A stretch of DNA of 64,000 bases from contig JAILZS010000001.1 in assembly GCA_023512375.1 (NCBI GenBank), positions 62,001 to 126,000 on the forward strand. The letters are read 5' to 3'. The DNA is from Bacillota bacterium. GTDB taxonomy: Bacteria > Bacillota > Sulfobacillia > JAJZYS01 > JAILZS01. A program made the position numbers and the translations under genes. Shown in pieces: positions 1-9,685 of this stretch. Numbering within the stretch: position 1 is the first letter of the stretch; each line of letters starts with the position of its first letter. Under the pieces are notes generated by a model. That model saw nothing but the letters and a program-made list of their open reading frames with translations. It made no database searches and was not told the DNA's origin.

Positions 1-114
1 GCCTGCCGAGTGCGCACGCGGGGCGGGGACGTGGAGTGGGATTGGCCCCAGCGCCTGGCCGACATCGACCAGGCCATGCAGGAGGTGGCGCGCCGCCATG
101 GCCTTGACGGTTGA
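1..114 (+). CDS. fliH: Flagellar assembly protein FliH, C-terminal fragment (5' truncated by window)
   Basis: Open frame 1 from base 1 (..RLADIDQAMQEVARRHGLDG*) ending inside the fliI start; position immediately upstream of fliI. Confidence 0.6.
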   Translation, partial: ACRVRTRGGDVEWDWPQRLADIDQAMQEVARRHGLDG

Positions 115-1459
115 GGAGAGCTTGGCGCGCCGGGCGGGCCTGCGCCGGCGGTCGATCCTGGCCGCCATGGCCGAGCGCGCCCGCGCCGTGCCGCCCAAGC
201 GGGCGGTGGGGCGGGTGACACGCCTGACGGGGCTCATGATCGAGTCCGTCGGGCCGCGCGCCAAGGTGGGCGACCGGGCGGACGTGTGGACGCCCGAGGG
301 GCCCATGCCGGCCGAGGTGGTGGGCTTCCGCGACGGGCGCGTGCTCCTCATGCCCCTGGGGGACGGGCGCCAGATCGGCCCCGGGGCGAGGGTGGTGGCG
401 CACGACCGCCCGTTCGGGGTGCGCGTCGGCCCCGCTCTCCTGGGCCGGGTGCTGGACGGGCTGGGCCGACCCATGGACGGCGGACCCCCCCTTGCCGGGG
501 AGTGGCGGGAGGTGGAGCGGCGCCCCCCCTCCCCCCTGGAGCGGCCGCGCATCGACCGCCCCCTGGGGACGGGGGTGCGGGCCGTGGACGCCCTGTGCAC
601 GGTGGGACGGGGACAGCGCGTGGGCATCTTCGCGGGCAGCGGCGTAGGCAAGTCGACGCTCCTCGGCATGCTGGCGAGGGGCACGCAGGCGGACGTGACG
701 GTCATCGCCCTGGTGGGGGAGCGGGGTCGGGAGGTGCGCCAGTTCGTCGACCAGACGCTGGGGGCCGAGGCGCTCGCCCGTTCCGTGGTCGTGGCGGCCA
801 CCTCGGACACGCCGGCGCGCGTGCGCATCCGCGCCGCCCACGTGGCCACGACGGTGGCGGAGCACTTCCGCGACCAGGGGATGGACGTGCTCTTCATCAT
901 GGACTCCGTCACGCGCTACGCCATGGCGCTGCGGGAGGTGGGCCTGGCCGTGGGCGAACCCCCCACCACCCGCGGCTACACCCCGTCGGTGTTCGCCGAG
1001 CTGCCGCGCCTCATGGAGCGGGCGGGGCGGGCGGCGCACGGCTCCATCACCGCCTTCTACACGGTGCTCGTGGACGGCGACGACATGAGCGAGCCGATCG
1101 CCGACGCCGTGCGCTCCATCCTGGACGGGCACCTGGTGCTGTCGCGCGCCCTGGCGGAGCGCGGCCACTACCCGCCCCTGGACCCCCGCCAGAGCCTCAG
1201 CCGGCTCATGCCGGAGGTGGCGGGTTCGGACCACCTGGGGCACGCGGCCGAGGTGCGCCGCATGTGGTCGCTGTACGAGGAGTCGGCGGACCTCATCCGC
1301 ATCGGCGCCTACGCCCCCGGCACCAGCCCCGAGCTGGACCGGGCGGTGGCGGCGCGGCCCCAGATCGAGGCCTTCCTGCGCCAAGGGGTGGGCGAGAGCG
1401 CCCCCTACGAGGAGACCCTCCGGCGCCTGGCCGACCTGGTCGGGGGGTGGGGCGCGTGA
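98..1459 (+). CDS. fliI: Flagellum-specific ATP synthase FliI
   Basis: Walker A GSGVGKSTLLGMLARG, GERGREVRQFVDQTLG, MDSVTRYAMALREVGLAVGEPPTTRGYTPSVFAELPRLMERAG. Confidence 0.97.
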   Translation: MALTVEESLARRAGLRRRSILAAMAERARAVPPKRAVGRVTRLTGLMIESVGPRAKVGDRADVWTPEGPMPAEVVGFRDGRVLLMPLGDGRQIGPGARVVAHDRPFGVRVGPALLGRVLDGLGRPMDGGPPLAGEWREVERRPPSPLERPRIDRPLGTGVRAVDALCTVGRGQRVGIFAGSGVGKSTLLGMLARGTQADVTVIALVGERGREVRQFVDQTLGAEALARSVVVAATSDTPARVRIRAAHVATTVAEHFRDQGMDVLFIMDSVTRYAMALREVGLAVGEPPTTRGYTPSVFAELPRLMERAGRAAHGSITAFYTVLVDGDDMSEPIADAVRSILDGHLVLSRALAERGHYPPLDPRQSLSRLMPEVAGSDHLGHAAEVRRMWSLYEESADLIRIGAYAPGTSPELDRAVAARPQIEAFLRQGVGESAPYEETLRRLADLVGGWGA

Positions 1460-1944
1460 CGGAGGAGAGGCTGGGGCGCCTCGTGCGCCTGCGCCGGGCC
1501 GCCACGCGGGAGCGGGCGCTGGCGGTGGCGCGGGAGGAGCGGCGCCTGGGGGCGGAGCGGCGGGCGTGGACGGCGGCGGGCGCCGCCCAGGCCCGCCTGC
1601 GCGCCGCCATGGCGGAGGTGGCGGACGGCGGCCCGGTGGACGGCGCCACCCTCGCCGACCGCCACCGCCGGGCCGAGAGCGGGGTGCGGGCGGCGGTACG
1701 CCAGCTGCGCCGGGTCATGGAGGCGGAGCGGCTGGTGGAGGAGGCGCGGCGCGCGGTGCGGGCGGCGCGCGTGGAGGAGGCGCGCCTGGAGGCGCTTCTT
1801 GCCCAGGCCGTGCAGCGCCGGCGCGAATCCGAGGCACGGTCCGAGGCGCGTGAGCACGACGAGCTGGCGGTGGCCCGCCGGCGCCACCGCCCGGTCCCTT
1901 GGCCGGCACCGGCCGAGGCGGAGAGGGGAGGCGAGGGAAGGTGA
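1456..1944 (+). CDS. fliJ: Flagellar export protein FliJ (coiled coil)
   Basis: GTG start overlapping fliI stop; Arg/Glu/Ala-rich coiled coil (VTEERLGRLVRLRRAATRERALAVAREERRLG...); synteny. Confidence 0.75.
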   Translation: MTEERLGRLVRLRRAATRERALAVAREERRLGAERRAWTAAGAAQARLRAAMAEVADGGPVDGATLADRHRRAESGVRAAVRQLRRVMEAERLVEEARRAVRAARVEEARLEALLAQAVQRRRESEARSEAREHDELAVARRRHRPVPWPAPAEAERGGEGR

Positions 1945-3497
1945 CGACAGCGATCGCGGCGGCGGGGGCGGCCGTCTCCGGAAGCGGGGCGGCGGCGAGG
2001 AGCGCGGGCGCGGGGAACGGACTGAAGGCGGCGGCACCGGCGTTCGCCCTGCTCCTGCAGGACCGGATGGCCGCCCGGCCCCAGGAGCAGCCCGAGGCGG
2101 CCGTACCCCCGCGTACGGCCGCGGCCGCCGATGCGCCACGGTCCGCGCGCGAACCGGCACAGACCGCGGGCGGGCGGCCGACGCCGACCCGGATCCGCCG
2201 GCGCGGACGCCTGTTGCGGCGCCATGCGGTGGGCGGAGGTCCTTCGGCACCCGCGCCCCCGCCCCTGGCCGTGCCCGCGCTGGCGGGTGGGGTGCCGCCG
2301 GCGGCGCACCTCCGCCCGCCGGCGGGCGTCAGCGCCGGAGAGGGGCGGCAGGCGCCTCACCTCCGCCCGACGGCCGGCGTCAGGGCCGGAGAGGGGCGGC
2401 AGGCGCCGCACCTGCCGCCGGTGCGGCAGGGCGCGGCGGCGGGCGCCAACCTGCGGCAAGAGCCGGCCGCGCCGGCTCCCCGGGCGCACCGCGTCGCCTC
2501 CGACACGCCCCTGCCGGAGCGGACGGCTGTCCGCCGCGCCCTGGGGCAGCCTCGCCCTGCGCCGGCGGCGGGAGCCTTGGACGCGGTGCAGGGGGCGGCG
2601 GCCAGGGGAGGCGGGCACGGGCCCGCGCCCGAGGTCGCGCCTGGGGTGCGGCAGCCGACCTTGACGACAAGGCCGGCGTATGGGGATGCGGCCGCACCGC
2701 CTGCGACGTCGGCGGCATCGTCTCAGCCGCCGGCGGCCGAGGAACCCCGGCGGGTGGCCGGGCCTGCCGGGATGGGCTCCGCTCCCGGCGTCGGCGCGCC
2801 GTCCCCGCTGCCCCTCCGGGGGACGGGCGGCGCGGCTGTGCTGCAGGCCCGGGCCGGGCGTCCAGCCGACCCCGCCGGGGGTGCCGCAGGCGAGGGACAG
2901 GGTGGCGCGAAGCCCGGGGTGTCGCCCGGTGCGGACGCCGTCCCGGCCGCGGCAGCGGCTCCGGGCGCGGCGCACCAGGTCGCGACGGCGCGGGCCCACG
3001 CCCCCGCCCATCCCGACCCCCGCGCGCCGCGGCAGGCGAGGGAGGGGGAACGGGCGCCGGCCGCCGCCGCGTGGGCGTCGCGGCCGGGTCCCCAGGGCGG
3101 CTTCGCGACGGTGCCGACGCGCGCCGCGGCGGCGGCCGCCCCGTCTCTCCCGCCCGCCCCGCCCCCGTCGGCGGCGCCGGCGCGGGTGGAGCTCCACCTG
3201 CCGGCCGCCGACGGCGGCGTGCGGGCGACGCTCGTCGCCCGGGGCGGGCGGGTGGAGGCCCGCCTGGAGGCGGGGGCGCCCACGGCCGCGCGCCTGGCCG
3301 GGGCGGTGCACGAGCTCGTGGGGGCGCTCTCCCAGCGCGGCGTCGACCTGACGGCGCAGGTCGTGGCCCGGCCCCAGGCGACGGTGACGCCGGACGGGGG
3401 ACGGGGCGGCCAGGCGGGCGGCGGCGGGGATGGCCGGGAGCAGCGGCGGCGCGATGAGGGGCGGCCGGGCGCCTTCACCCTCGATACCCGGGTCTAG
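1941..3497 (+). CDS. fliK: Flagellar hook-length control protein FliK
   Basis: Ala/Pro-rich linker followed by a FliK C-terminal-like domain (VELHLPAADGGVRATLVARGGRVEARLEAGAPTAARLAGAVHELVGALSQRGVDL); GTG overlapping fliJ stop. Confidence 0.8.
   Translation: MTTAIAAAGAAVSGSGAAARSAGAGNGLKAAAPAFALLLQDRMAARPQEQPEAAVPPRTAAAADAPRSAREPAQTAGGRPTPTRIRRRGRLLRRHAVGGGPSAPAPPPLAVPALAGGVPPAAHLRPPAGVSAGEGRQAPHLRPTAGVRAGEGRQAPHLPPVRQGAAAGANLRQEPAAPAPRAHRVASDTPLPERTAVRRALGQPRPAPAAGALDAVQGAAARGGGHGPAPEVAPGVRQPTLTTRPAYGDAAAPPATSAASSQPPAAEEPRRVAGPAGMGSAPGVGAPSPLPLRGTGGAAVLQARAGRPADPAGGAAGEGQGGAKPGVSPGADAVPAAAAAPGAAHQVATARAHAPAHPDPRAPRQAREGERAPAAAAWASRPGPQGGFATVPTRAAAAAAPSLPPAPPPSAAPARVELHLPAADGGVRATLVARGGRVEARLEAGAPTAARLAGAVHELVGALSQRGVDLTAQVVARPQATVTPDGGRGGQAGGGGDGREQRRRDEGRPGAFTLDTRV
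2307..2408 (+). repeat. 51-bp in-frame tandem repeat (2 copies + partial third) inside fliK
   Basis: HLRPPAGVSAGEGRQAP / HLRPTAGVRAGEGRQAP / HLPPV. Confidence 0.85.
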
Positions 3498-3509
3498 GAG
3501 GTGCTGGCG

Positions 3510-3950
3510 ATGAGCGTGGGCGGTTCCCAGGTGGTGGGCATGTTCGGCGCCCTGCCGACGGCCGGCTCGCAGGCCGGCGGCGCGGGGGGCCTGTCGCAGT
3601 CGAACTTCCTCAACCTGCTCGTGGCGGAGCTTCAGAACCAGGATCCGCTCAACCCGCTGTCGTCCGACAGCTTCATCCAGCAGCTGGCCACCCTGACCGA
3701 CGTCTCCGCCGTAGGCCAGATGACCCAGGCGATGACGGACCTGCTCGACCTGTCAGCCGCCGCCAGCGCCGTGCGCCTCATCGGGCAGAACGTGACGGTG
3801 GCGGCGGCGGGCGGGTCGACGGTGCAGGGGACGGTGTCGGGCGTCCAGGCGGGGGCGGGCGGACCCGAGGTGGTGGTGGCGGGCACCGCCTATCCGCTGT
3901 CCAGCGTGGTGGCGGTCGGCAGCGTGCCCGGCGCGGGGACGTCGCCATGA
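3510..3950 (+). CDS. flgD: Flagellar hook capping protein FlgD
   Basis: LSQSNFLNLLVAELQNQDPLNPLSSDSFIQQLATLTDVSAVGQM; AGGAGG Shine-Dalgarno upstream. Confidence 0.93.
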   Translation: MSVGGSQVVGMFGALPTAGSQAGGAGGLSQSNFLNLLVAELQNQDPLNPLSSDSFIQQLATLTDVSAVGQMTQAMTDLLDLSAAASAVRLIGQNVTVAAAGGSTVQGTVSGVQAGAGGPEVVVAGTAYPLSSVVAVGSVPGAGTSP

Positions 3951-4189
3951 TGGCGCTCACCCGACTTGACGGCGCCACCTTCTACGTGAACCCGCACCTG
4001 GTGGAGACGGTCGAGGCCACGCCGGACACCGTGATCATGCTCGTGAACGGCCACCGCTACGTGGTGCGGGAGGCGGTGGACCAGGTGATCCGGGCGTGGC
4101 GCGAGGCGGAGGCGAAGTCGGGCGGCCGGGCGGCGGTGCTCTACCCGGCCGCGAGGGGGGACGACGATGGCCAAGCTGGCCGAGGATGA
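3947..4189 (+). CDS. flbD: FlbD family flagellar protein
   Basis: MALTRLDGATFYVNPHLVETVEATPDTVIMLVNGHRYVVREAVDQVI; ATGA overlap with flgD. Confidence 0.85.
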   Translation: MMALTRLDGATFYVNPHLVETVEATPDTVIMLVNGHRYVVREAVDQVIRAWREAEAKSGGRAAVLYPAARGDDDGQAGRG

Positions 4190-5213
4190 GCGCGCCGCCC
4201 TCATGGCGGCCTTGCGCTCCACCGGCGCCGCGCCGGCCGCGCCGGCGCCGTCGGTGCCGCAGTCGCAGGCGGTGCATGCGGCGCCGCCGGCGCCCCAGGG
4301 CGAGCCGGAGCCGTACGACTTTCGGCGCAGCACCCGCTTCTCCAACGAGCAGCTGCGCAGCCTCCTGCGCATGCACGAGCACATGGCCACGCTCTTGCGC
4401 ACCTATCTGGCCGCCTACCTGCGTGTGCCCGTGTCCGTCTCGCCGGCGGACGTGACCGCCACCACGTACGAGGAGTACATGGAGTCGCTCAGCCCCACCA
4501 CCCTGGTGGCGGTGATCGACCTGCCGCCCTTGCGCGGGCGCGCCTTGCTCACGATGGAGCATGGGCTGTTCATGGCCATCGTCGACCGCCTGCTCGGGGG
4601 GCCGGGCCTCAAGGAGGCGGTCCGCCCCCCGACCGAGATCGAGGTGCGGGTGCTCCGCCGCGCCTACCCGATCTTCCTCGAGGCCTTCCAGCAGGCGTAC
4701 ACGCCGCTCGCGCCGCTGAGGCCAGCGCTCGACTCGATCGAGACCAACTCCCAGTTCCTGCGCCTGGTCTCCCCGTCGGAGGCGGTGGTGGCGGCGAGCG
4801 TGACCTTGGGGGTCGGCCCGCTGGAGGGCAGGGTGGGCTACTGCCTGCCCTACCCCCTGCTGGAGCCGGTGCTGCCGCGCCTGTCGGTGCGCAACCTGGC
4901 GAGCGGCGGAGGCGACCTGAGGCCCGACCCGGAGGCGGAGGCGTACCTGCGGCGCCACATCGGTCAGGCGCATGTGCCGGTGGTGGCCGAGTTCGGCCGC
5001 ATCCGGCTCACCATGCGCGCCCTGCGCGACCTGGAGGTGGGGGATGTGATCGCCCTCGACCACGGCGTGGGGGACCTGGTGACGGTGAAGGTGGCCGGGG
5101 TGCCCAAGTTCCTCGGGCGGCCCGGGGTGCGCAACCGGCGCCTGGCGGTGCGGGTGGAAGAGGTGCTGGAGGGCGACATCGACATCGGGCCGGAGACGGC
5201 GCAGGGAGGCTAG
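4167..5213 (+). CDS. fliM: Flagellar motor switch protein FliM
   Basis: YDFRRSTRFSNEQLRSLLRMHEHMATLLRTYLAAYLRVPVSVSPADVTATTYEEYMESL. Confidence 0.95.
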   Translation: MAKLAEDERAALMAALRSTGAAPAAPAPSVPQSQAVHAAPPAPQGEPEPYDFRRSTRFSNEQLRSLLRMHEHMATLLRTYLAAYLRVPVSVSPADVTATTYEEYMESLSPTTLVAVIDLPPLRGRALLTMEHGLFMAIVDRLLGGPGLKEAVRPPTEIEVRVLRRAYPIFLEAFQQAYTPLAPLRPALDSIETNSQFLRLVSPSEAVVAASVTLGVGPLEGRVGYCLPYPLLEPVLPRLSVRNLASGGGDLRPDPEAEAYLRRHIGQAHVPVVAEFGRIRLTMRALRDLEVGDVIALDHGVGDLVTVKVAGVPKFLGRPGVRNRRLAVRVEEVLEGDIDIGPETAQGG

Positions 5214-5216
5214 GGC

Positions 5217-6080
5217 GTGAGCGCGATGGGCGGTCACGAGCGGTTGACGGCGCTCGGCCCCGTGCTCGGGGCGGCGGTGGCGGTCCGCCTGGGGGCGGTG
5301 GTCGGGCGGCCGATGGAGGTGCAGGTGGCGGACGCCGGCGCCCCCCTCCCCGCGGGCCCGGGCGATCTCGAGGCGGCCGTGGCCTGGACGCTCGGGAGCG
5401 AGGAGGGCCACCGGGGCAGCGTCGCCGTTGCGGAGGAGGACGTGCGCGTCCTGGCCGGCCTGGAAGGGGAGGGCGAGGGCGCGGGAGGTGCGGCGCCCGA
5501 GTACGCCCGCCGCCTCGCCCAGGCGGTGGTGGCTGGGCTGGCGGAGGCGGCCACCACCCTGGTGGGCGACCCCGTGCACGCCCAGGTGGTGGAGGAGGCG
5601 GTGGGCGGCGAAGGGCCGCCCGGGGTGGGGGTGCTCCTTCAGGCGCGGGTGCGCGACGTGTTCGAGGCCCACGTGCGCGTCGTCCTCCCCCGCCCGTTGG
5701 CCGACGCCCTGGTGGCGGCGGCGCCGCCCGGGCCGGTGGCCGTCCGCCCCGCCCGCTTCCCCGCCTTCGGCCCCGACCAGGCGGCGGGGGAGAGCGCGGG
5801 CATGGAGCGGGTGCTCGACGTCCCCCTGACGCTCACGGTGGAGCTGGGCAGGACCACGAAGCGGGTGAAGGAGCTCCTGCAGATCGTGCCCGGGAGCGTG
5901 CTCGAGCTCGACCGGCTGGCGGGCGAACCGCTGGACATCTACGCCAACCAGGAGTGGGTGGCGCGCGGCGAGGTGGTGGTGGTGGACGAGACGTTCGCCA
6001 TCCGCGTCACGCAGGTGGGCTCCGGCAGCCCCCTGGGGTCGGAGGCGGGGGAGGGGGGCGGCGCATGGGGGCCACGGTGA
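5217..6080 (+). CDS. fliN: Flagellar motor switch protein FliY/FliN (C-terminal SpoA domain)
   Basis: C-terminus VLDVPLTLTVELGRTTKRVKELLQIVPGSVLELDRLAGEPLDIYANQEWVARGEVVVVDETFAIRVTQV; about 190-aa N-terminal extension. Confidence 0.9.
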   Translation: MSAMGGHERLTALGPVLGAAVAVRLGAVVGRPMEVQVADAGAPLPAGPGDLEAAVAWTLGSEEGHRGSVAVAEEDVRVLAGLEGEGEGAGGAAPEYARRLAQAVVAGLAEAATTLVGDPVHAQVVEEAVGGEGPPGVGVLLQARVRDVFEAHVRVVLPRPLADALVAAAPPGPVAVRPARFPAFGPDQAAGESAGMERVLDVPLTLTVELGRTTKRVKELLQIVPGSVLELDRLAGEPLDIYANQEWVARGEVVVVDETFAIRVTQVGSGSPLGSEAGEGGGAWGPR

Positions 6081-6712
6081 TCTCCATGTTCCAGCACGGT
6101 GCCCACGCTGCGGCCCAGGGTCCGGCCGTTCCCGCCTCCGCCTCCTGGGCGGCGGCGGCCGTCCTGGCCGCGGCCGCGCTCTTGGCGCTGGGCCTGCGCC
6201 GGGCGGGGGGCGCAAGGGCCGGGGCCGTCCCTTGGCGGCCGGCCGGTGCCGGCCCTGGGATGCGCGTCCTCTCCCGCCTCGCCCTCGGCCCCGGCCGCTA
6301 CCTGTGCGTGGTGGAGGTGGGGGACCGGGCCTTCCTGGTCGCGGTGGGGGGAGAGGTGCGCCTGATGGCCGAGGTGGAGGCGCGCCTTCCGCGCAGCCGG
6401 CGGCGGCGCCGGGCCATGGCCCAGGACCTCCTGGCCGAGGGTGCGGCGGCGCTCGCAGCGGCGGGGGAGGGCGCGGCGGGCGGCCGGGAGCCGGCCGAGG
6501 CGCCGCCGTCCGCGGTGGCCGTGGCCCTCGACCGCCACGCCGCCGCCCACGTCCCGAAGGCGTCGTCGCCTCGGGAGGGGCCCGACGAGGCGGAGGCGGC
6601 GCAATTCTTCTCCCGCCTTCTCGACGCCTCCCTGCGCCGCATGGAGGCGGCCGACCGGCGCCTCATGGGGCAGGCGGGCGAAGGCACGGCGGAGGGAGGA
6701 GAGGGGGCGTGA
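6065..6712 (+). CDS. fliO: Flagellar biosynthetic protein FliO
   Basis: N-terminal TM, then RVLSRLALGPGRYLCVVEVGDRAFLVAVGGEVRLMAEV; position before fliP. Confidence 0.8.
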   Translation: MGATVISMFQHGAHAAAQGPAVPASASWAAAAVLAAAALLALGLRRAGGARAGAVPWRPAGAGPGMRVLSRLALGPGRYLCVVEVGDRAFLVAVGGEVRLMAEVEARLPRSRRRRRAMAQDLLAEGAAALAAAGEGAAGGREPAEAPPSAVAVALDRHAAAHVPKASSPREGPDEAEAAQFFSRLLDASLRRMEAADRRLMGQAGEGTAEGGEGA

Positions 6713-7482
6713 GGGGGCGGTGGCGCCTTGCCCTGGCGGGGACGGCGGCGGGGGTGGCGCTGGCGGCGGCGCCGGCGGCTGCGGCGACCGCGCCGGGCCC
6801 GGCGGTGGCAAGCGCCGCCGCCCAGGCCCTCTCCCCCCGCACGCTCCAGACCCTCCTGGCCAGCCCGGAGATCGCCCTCATGGCCATCGTGGCCGGCGTG
6901 GTGCTCCTGCCCGGGATGCTCCTCCTCATGACGTCGTTCACCCGCATCGTCGTCGTCCTCTCCCTCGCCCGCACGGCTGTGGGCACGGCGCAGACGCCGC
7001 CCAACCAGGTGATCGTCGCCCTCGCCCTCGTCCTCACCCTCTTCACGATGGCCCCCACCCTGGCGGCGGTGAACCGGGTGGCGATCGCCCCCTACCTCGC
7101 CGGCCACATCGACATCGCCCACGCCCTGGCGGCGGCCGAGGGGCCGGTGAAGGCGTTCATGGCTGCGGGCACCCGCCAGCAAGACCTCCTCACGCTCTTG
7201 CGGGCGACGGGCCAACCGCGCCCGGCCACCCTGGCCCAGGTGCCGCTCCTTACGCTCATCCCGGCGTTCGCCATCAGCCAGCTCACGCTCGCCTTCCAGA
7301 TGGGGTTCCTCCTCTTCCTGCCTTTCCTCCTCATCGACTTCCTGGTAGCCAGCGTGCTCATGTCCCTCGGCATGATGATGCTCCCGCCCACGGTGGTGTC
7401 GCTGCCGTTCAAGCTCCTCCTGTTCGTGCTCGTGAACGGGTGGGGGCTCATCGTCGGCAGCCTGGTGGCGACGGCGCGCTAG
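6709..7482 (+). CDS. fliP: Flagellar type III export protein FliP
   Basis: LLPGMLLLMTSFTRIVVVLSLARTAVGTAQTPPNQVIVALALVLTLFTMAP; FLLFLPFLLIDFLVASVLMSLGMMMLPP. Confidence 0.97.
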   Translation: MRGRWRLALAGTAAGVALAAAPAAAATAPGPAVASAAAQALSPRTLQTLLASPEIALMAIVAGVVLLPGMLLLMTSFTRIVVVLSLARTAVGTAQTPPNQVIVALALVLTLFTMAPTLAAVNRVAIAPYLAGHIDIAHALAAAEGPVKAFMAAGTRQQDLLTLLRATGQPRPATLAQVPLLTLIPAFAISQLTLAFQMGFLLFLPFLLIDFLVASVLMSLGMMMLPPTVVSLPFKLLLFVLVNGWGLIVGSLVATAR

Positions 7483-7516
7483 CGGACGGGGCGACGACGA
7501 CGGCGGCAAGGGGGCG

Positions 7517-7795
7517 GTGGCGACGACGCCGGAACAGGCGGTGGCGGTGGGTCAGAGCGCCCTGTTCACGGCCCTCATGGTAGGGGCCCCGGTCTTGGCC
7601 GCCGCCCTGGGGGTGGGGCTGGTGATCGGCCTCCTCCAAGCGGTGACCCAGGTGCAGGACACGGCGCTCTCGTTCCTCCCCAAGCTCCTGGCCGTGGCCG
7701 CGGCCCTCGTCCTGCTCGGGCCGTGGATGCTGCGGGAGCTCATGAACTTCACCGTCGCCGCATGGCAGACGGGCGGTATGGGGGGCCTGCCGTGA
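7517..7795 (+). CDS. fliQ: Flagellar export protein FliQ
   Basis: Two TM segments, GLLQAVTQVQDTALSFLPKLLAV; synteny. Confidence 0.95.
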   Translation: MATTPEQAVAVGQSALFTALMVGAPVLAAALGVGLVIGLLQAVTQVQDTALSFLPKLLAVAAALVLLGPWMLRELMNFTVAAWQTGGMGGLP

Positions 7796-8571
7796 GCGCG
7801 GCGCAGTGGATGGCGCTTGTCGCCGCGGCCGGGGCGGTCCTAGCCCGGGTGGCGCCGCTTGTGGCGGTCTCGCCCTTCGGCGCCCTGGTGCGCCTGCCCA
7901 GCCTGGCCCAGGCCGCGCTGGCGGCGGCGGTGACGGCGTGGGTGCTGTTCGTCACGCCCGGCGCGGCCTTCGCCCACGCCGGCCCCCTGACGTGGGGGGA
8001 CGTGCTCGCCGCCGCTCTGGGCAACGCCCTGGTGGGCTTCGCCTTCGCCCTCGCCGCGCGCTTCCTGTACGCGGCCTTCGAGGTGGCGGGGGGGTACCTG
8101 GACCTCGTGTTCGGCTTCTCCATCAGCGCCACCCTCGCCCCCGCCGGCGCGGACACCACGCTGGTGCAGGAGTTCACCATGCTCCTGGGGACGTTCGTCT
8201 TCCTCAGCCTAGGCGGGCTGACGGACATGGTGGGCGCGGTGGCCGCCTCCTTCCGGCCCCTGCCCGCCTTCGCCCCCCTGTCGCCGGGGCCGGGCGCCCT
8301 TTCCCTCCTCCTGCGCGCCTTCACCACCGCGGTGGACGTGGGCACCGCCGTGGCCGCCCCCCTCATGCTGGCCATGCTCCTCGTCAACCTCCTGGTGGGG
8401 GCGCTTTCACGCCTCATCCCCCAGATCAACCTTCTGGCCTTCGACTTCCCGCTCCTCATGATCCTGGGCCTGGTCCTGTTCGCCCTCTCCCTGCCGGTCT
8501 GGCTGGGGGTGGCGGACAACCTTCTGAGCGACCTCGGCAGCGCGGTCTCCGCCCTGGTGGGCGCGGCCTAG
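7792..8571 (+). CDS. fliR: Flagellar export protein FliR
   Basis: Multi-TM protein between fliQ and flhB; LIPQINLLAFDFPLLMILGLVLFALSLP; GTG start overlapping fliQ stop. Confidence 0.93.
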   Translation: MSAAQWMALVAAAGAVLARVAPLVAVSPFGALVRLPSLAQAALAAAVTAWVLFVTPGAAFAHAGPLTWGDVLAAALGNALVGFAFALAARFLYAAFEVAGGYLDLVFGFSISATLAPAGADTTLVQEFTMLLGTFVFLSLGGLTDMVGAVAASFRPLPAFAPLSPGPGALSLLLRAFTTAVDVGTAVAAPLMLAMLLVNLLVGALSRLIPQINLLAFDFPLLMILGLVLFALSLPVWLGVADNLLSDLGSAVSALVGAA

Positions 8572-8596
8572 CGCGGGCGAAGGGAGGTAGGGCGCC

Positions 8597-9685
8597 ATGG
8601 CGATGGCCGACCCCGATCGGGAGCGGCGAACGCTTCCGGCCACGCCGCGCCGGCGGGAGGAGATGCGCCGGCGGGGGCTGGTGCCGCGCTCGCCCGACGT
8701 CGCCCCCGCGTTGGGGGTGGCGGGGCTGCTCGTCGCCGTCCTCTCCCTTGCCCCCGCCGCCCCCGGTCTGGCGCGGACGGTGGCGAGGGCGCTGATGGCG
8801 GCCGGCGACCCCCGCCCCCTCACGCCCGAAGGGGCGGTGGCGGACATGATGGCCCTCGGCGCTGCCGGCGCCCGCGCCGCCCTCCCCGTCCTCGCGCTAG
8901 CCTGGGCGCTGGTGGCGGCCGGCCTGGTGGCGGTGCAGGGGGTGACGTTCGTCTTTCCGAGCGGCGGCCTCGCCCGCCTCAACCCCATGCAGGGCCTGAC
9001 CCGCATCGCCTCGCGCCAGGCGTTGGGCGGGCTGGGCCTCGCCCTGCTCAAGCTGGCGGGGGCGGCGGTGGCGGGGGCGGCGGTGCTGGCCGGGCCGCTG
9101 GTCGCGTGGGCGCACCACCCCTTGGCCGACCCGGTGGCCAGCCTGGACGCGTTCCGGGGCACGCTCACCGCCCTGGCCGCCTCCCTGGCCGGGGTGGGCG
9201 CCGTGGTGGGCGCGGCGGGCGCGCTCCAGGCCCGGCGCCGGTACGAGGCCGACCTGAGGATGACGCCGGAGGAGCTCCGGGAGGAGATGCGGCGCAACGA
9301 GGGCGACCCGCAGGTGCGGCGCCGCCGCCTCGGCCAGCACCGGCGGCTCGTGCGCCAGCGCCTGGTGGAGGCGGTGCGGTCCGCAGACGTGGTGGTGGTC
9401 AACCCCACGCACGTGGCGGTGGCGCTCCTCTACCAGCCGGGGCGCATGCCCGCGCCCGAGGTGACCGCCAAGGGGGCGGAGCGGGTGGCCGAGCGCATGC
9501 GGGAGGTGGCGCGCCGGGCGGGGGTGCCCGTGGTGGTCAACCGCCCCCTGGCCCGCGCCCTGTGGCGGGACGTGGAGGTGGGCGGGCGCGTGCCGCCGGC
9601 CCTGTTCGTGGCCGTGGCCGAGGTGCTGGCCTTCGTCTACCGCCAGCGCGGCTACGTCCCGGGGGCGGGGGGTGAGCGGCGGTGA
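8597..9685 (+). CDS. flhB: Flagellar export protein FlhB
   Basis: VVVVNPTHVAVALLY (NPTH autocleavage site); ATPRRREEMRRRGLVPRSPDV. Confidence 0.97.
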   Translation: MAMADPDRERRTLPATPRRREEMRRRGLVPRSPDVAPALGVAGLLVAVLSLAPAAPGLARTVARALMAAGDPRPLTPEGAVADMMALGAAGARAALPVLALAWALVAAGLVAVQGVTFVFPSGGLARLNPMQGLTRIASRQALGGLGLALLKLAGAAVAGAAVLAGPLVAWAHHPLADPVASLDAFRGTLTALAASLAGVGAVVGAAGALQARRRYEADLRMTPEELREEMRRNEGDPQVRRRRLGQHRRLVRQRLVEAVRSADVVVVNPTHVAVALLYQPGRMPAPEVTAKGAERVAERMREVARRAGVPVVVNRPLARALWRDVEVGGRVPPALFVAVAEVLAFVYRQRGYVPGAGGERR

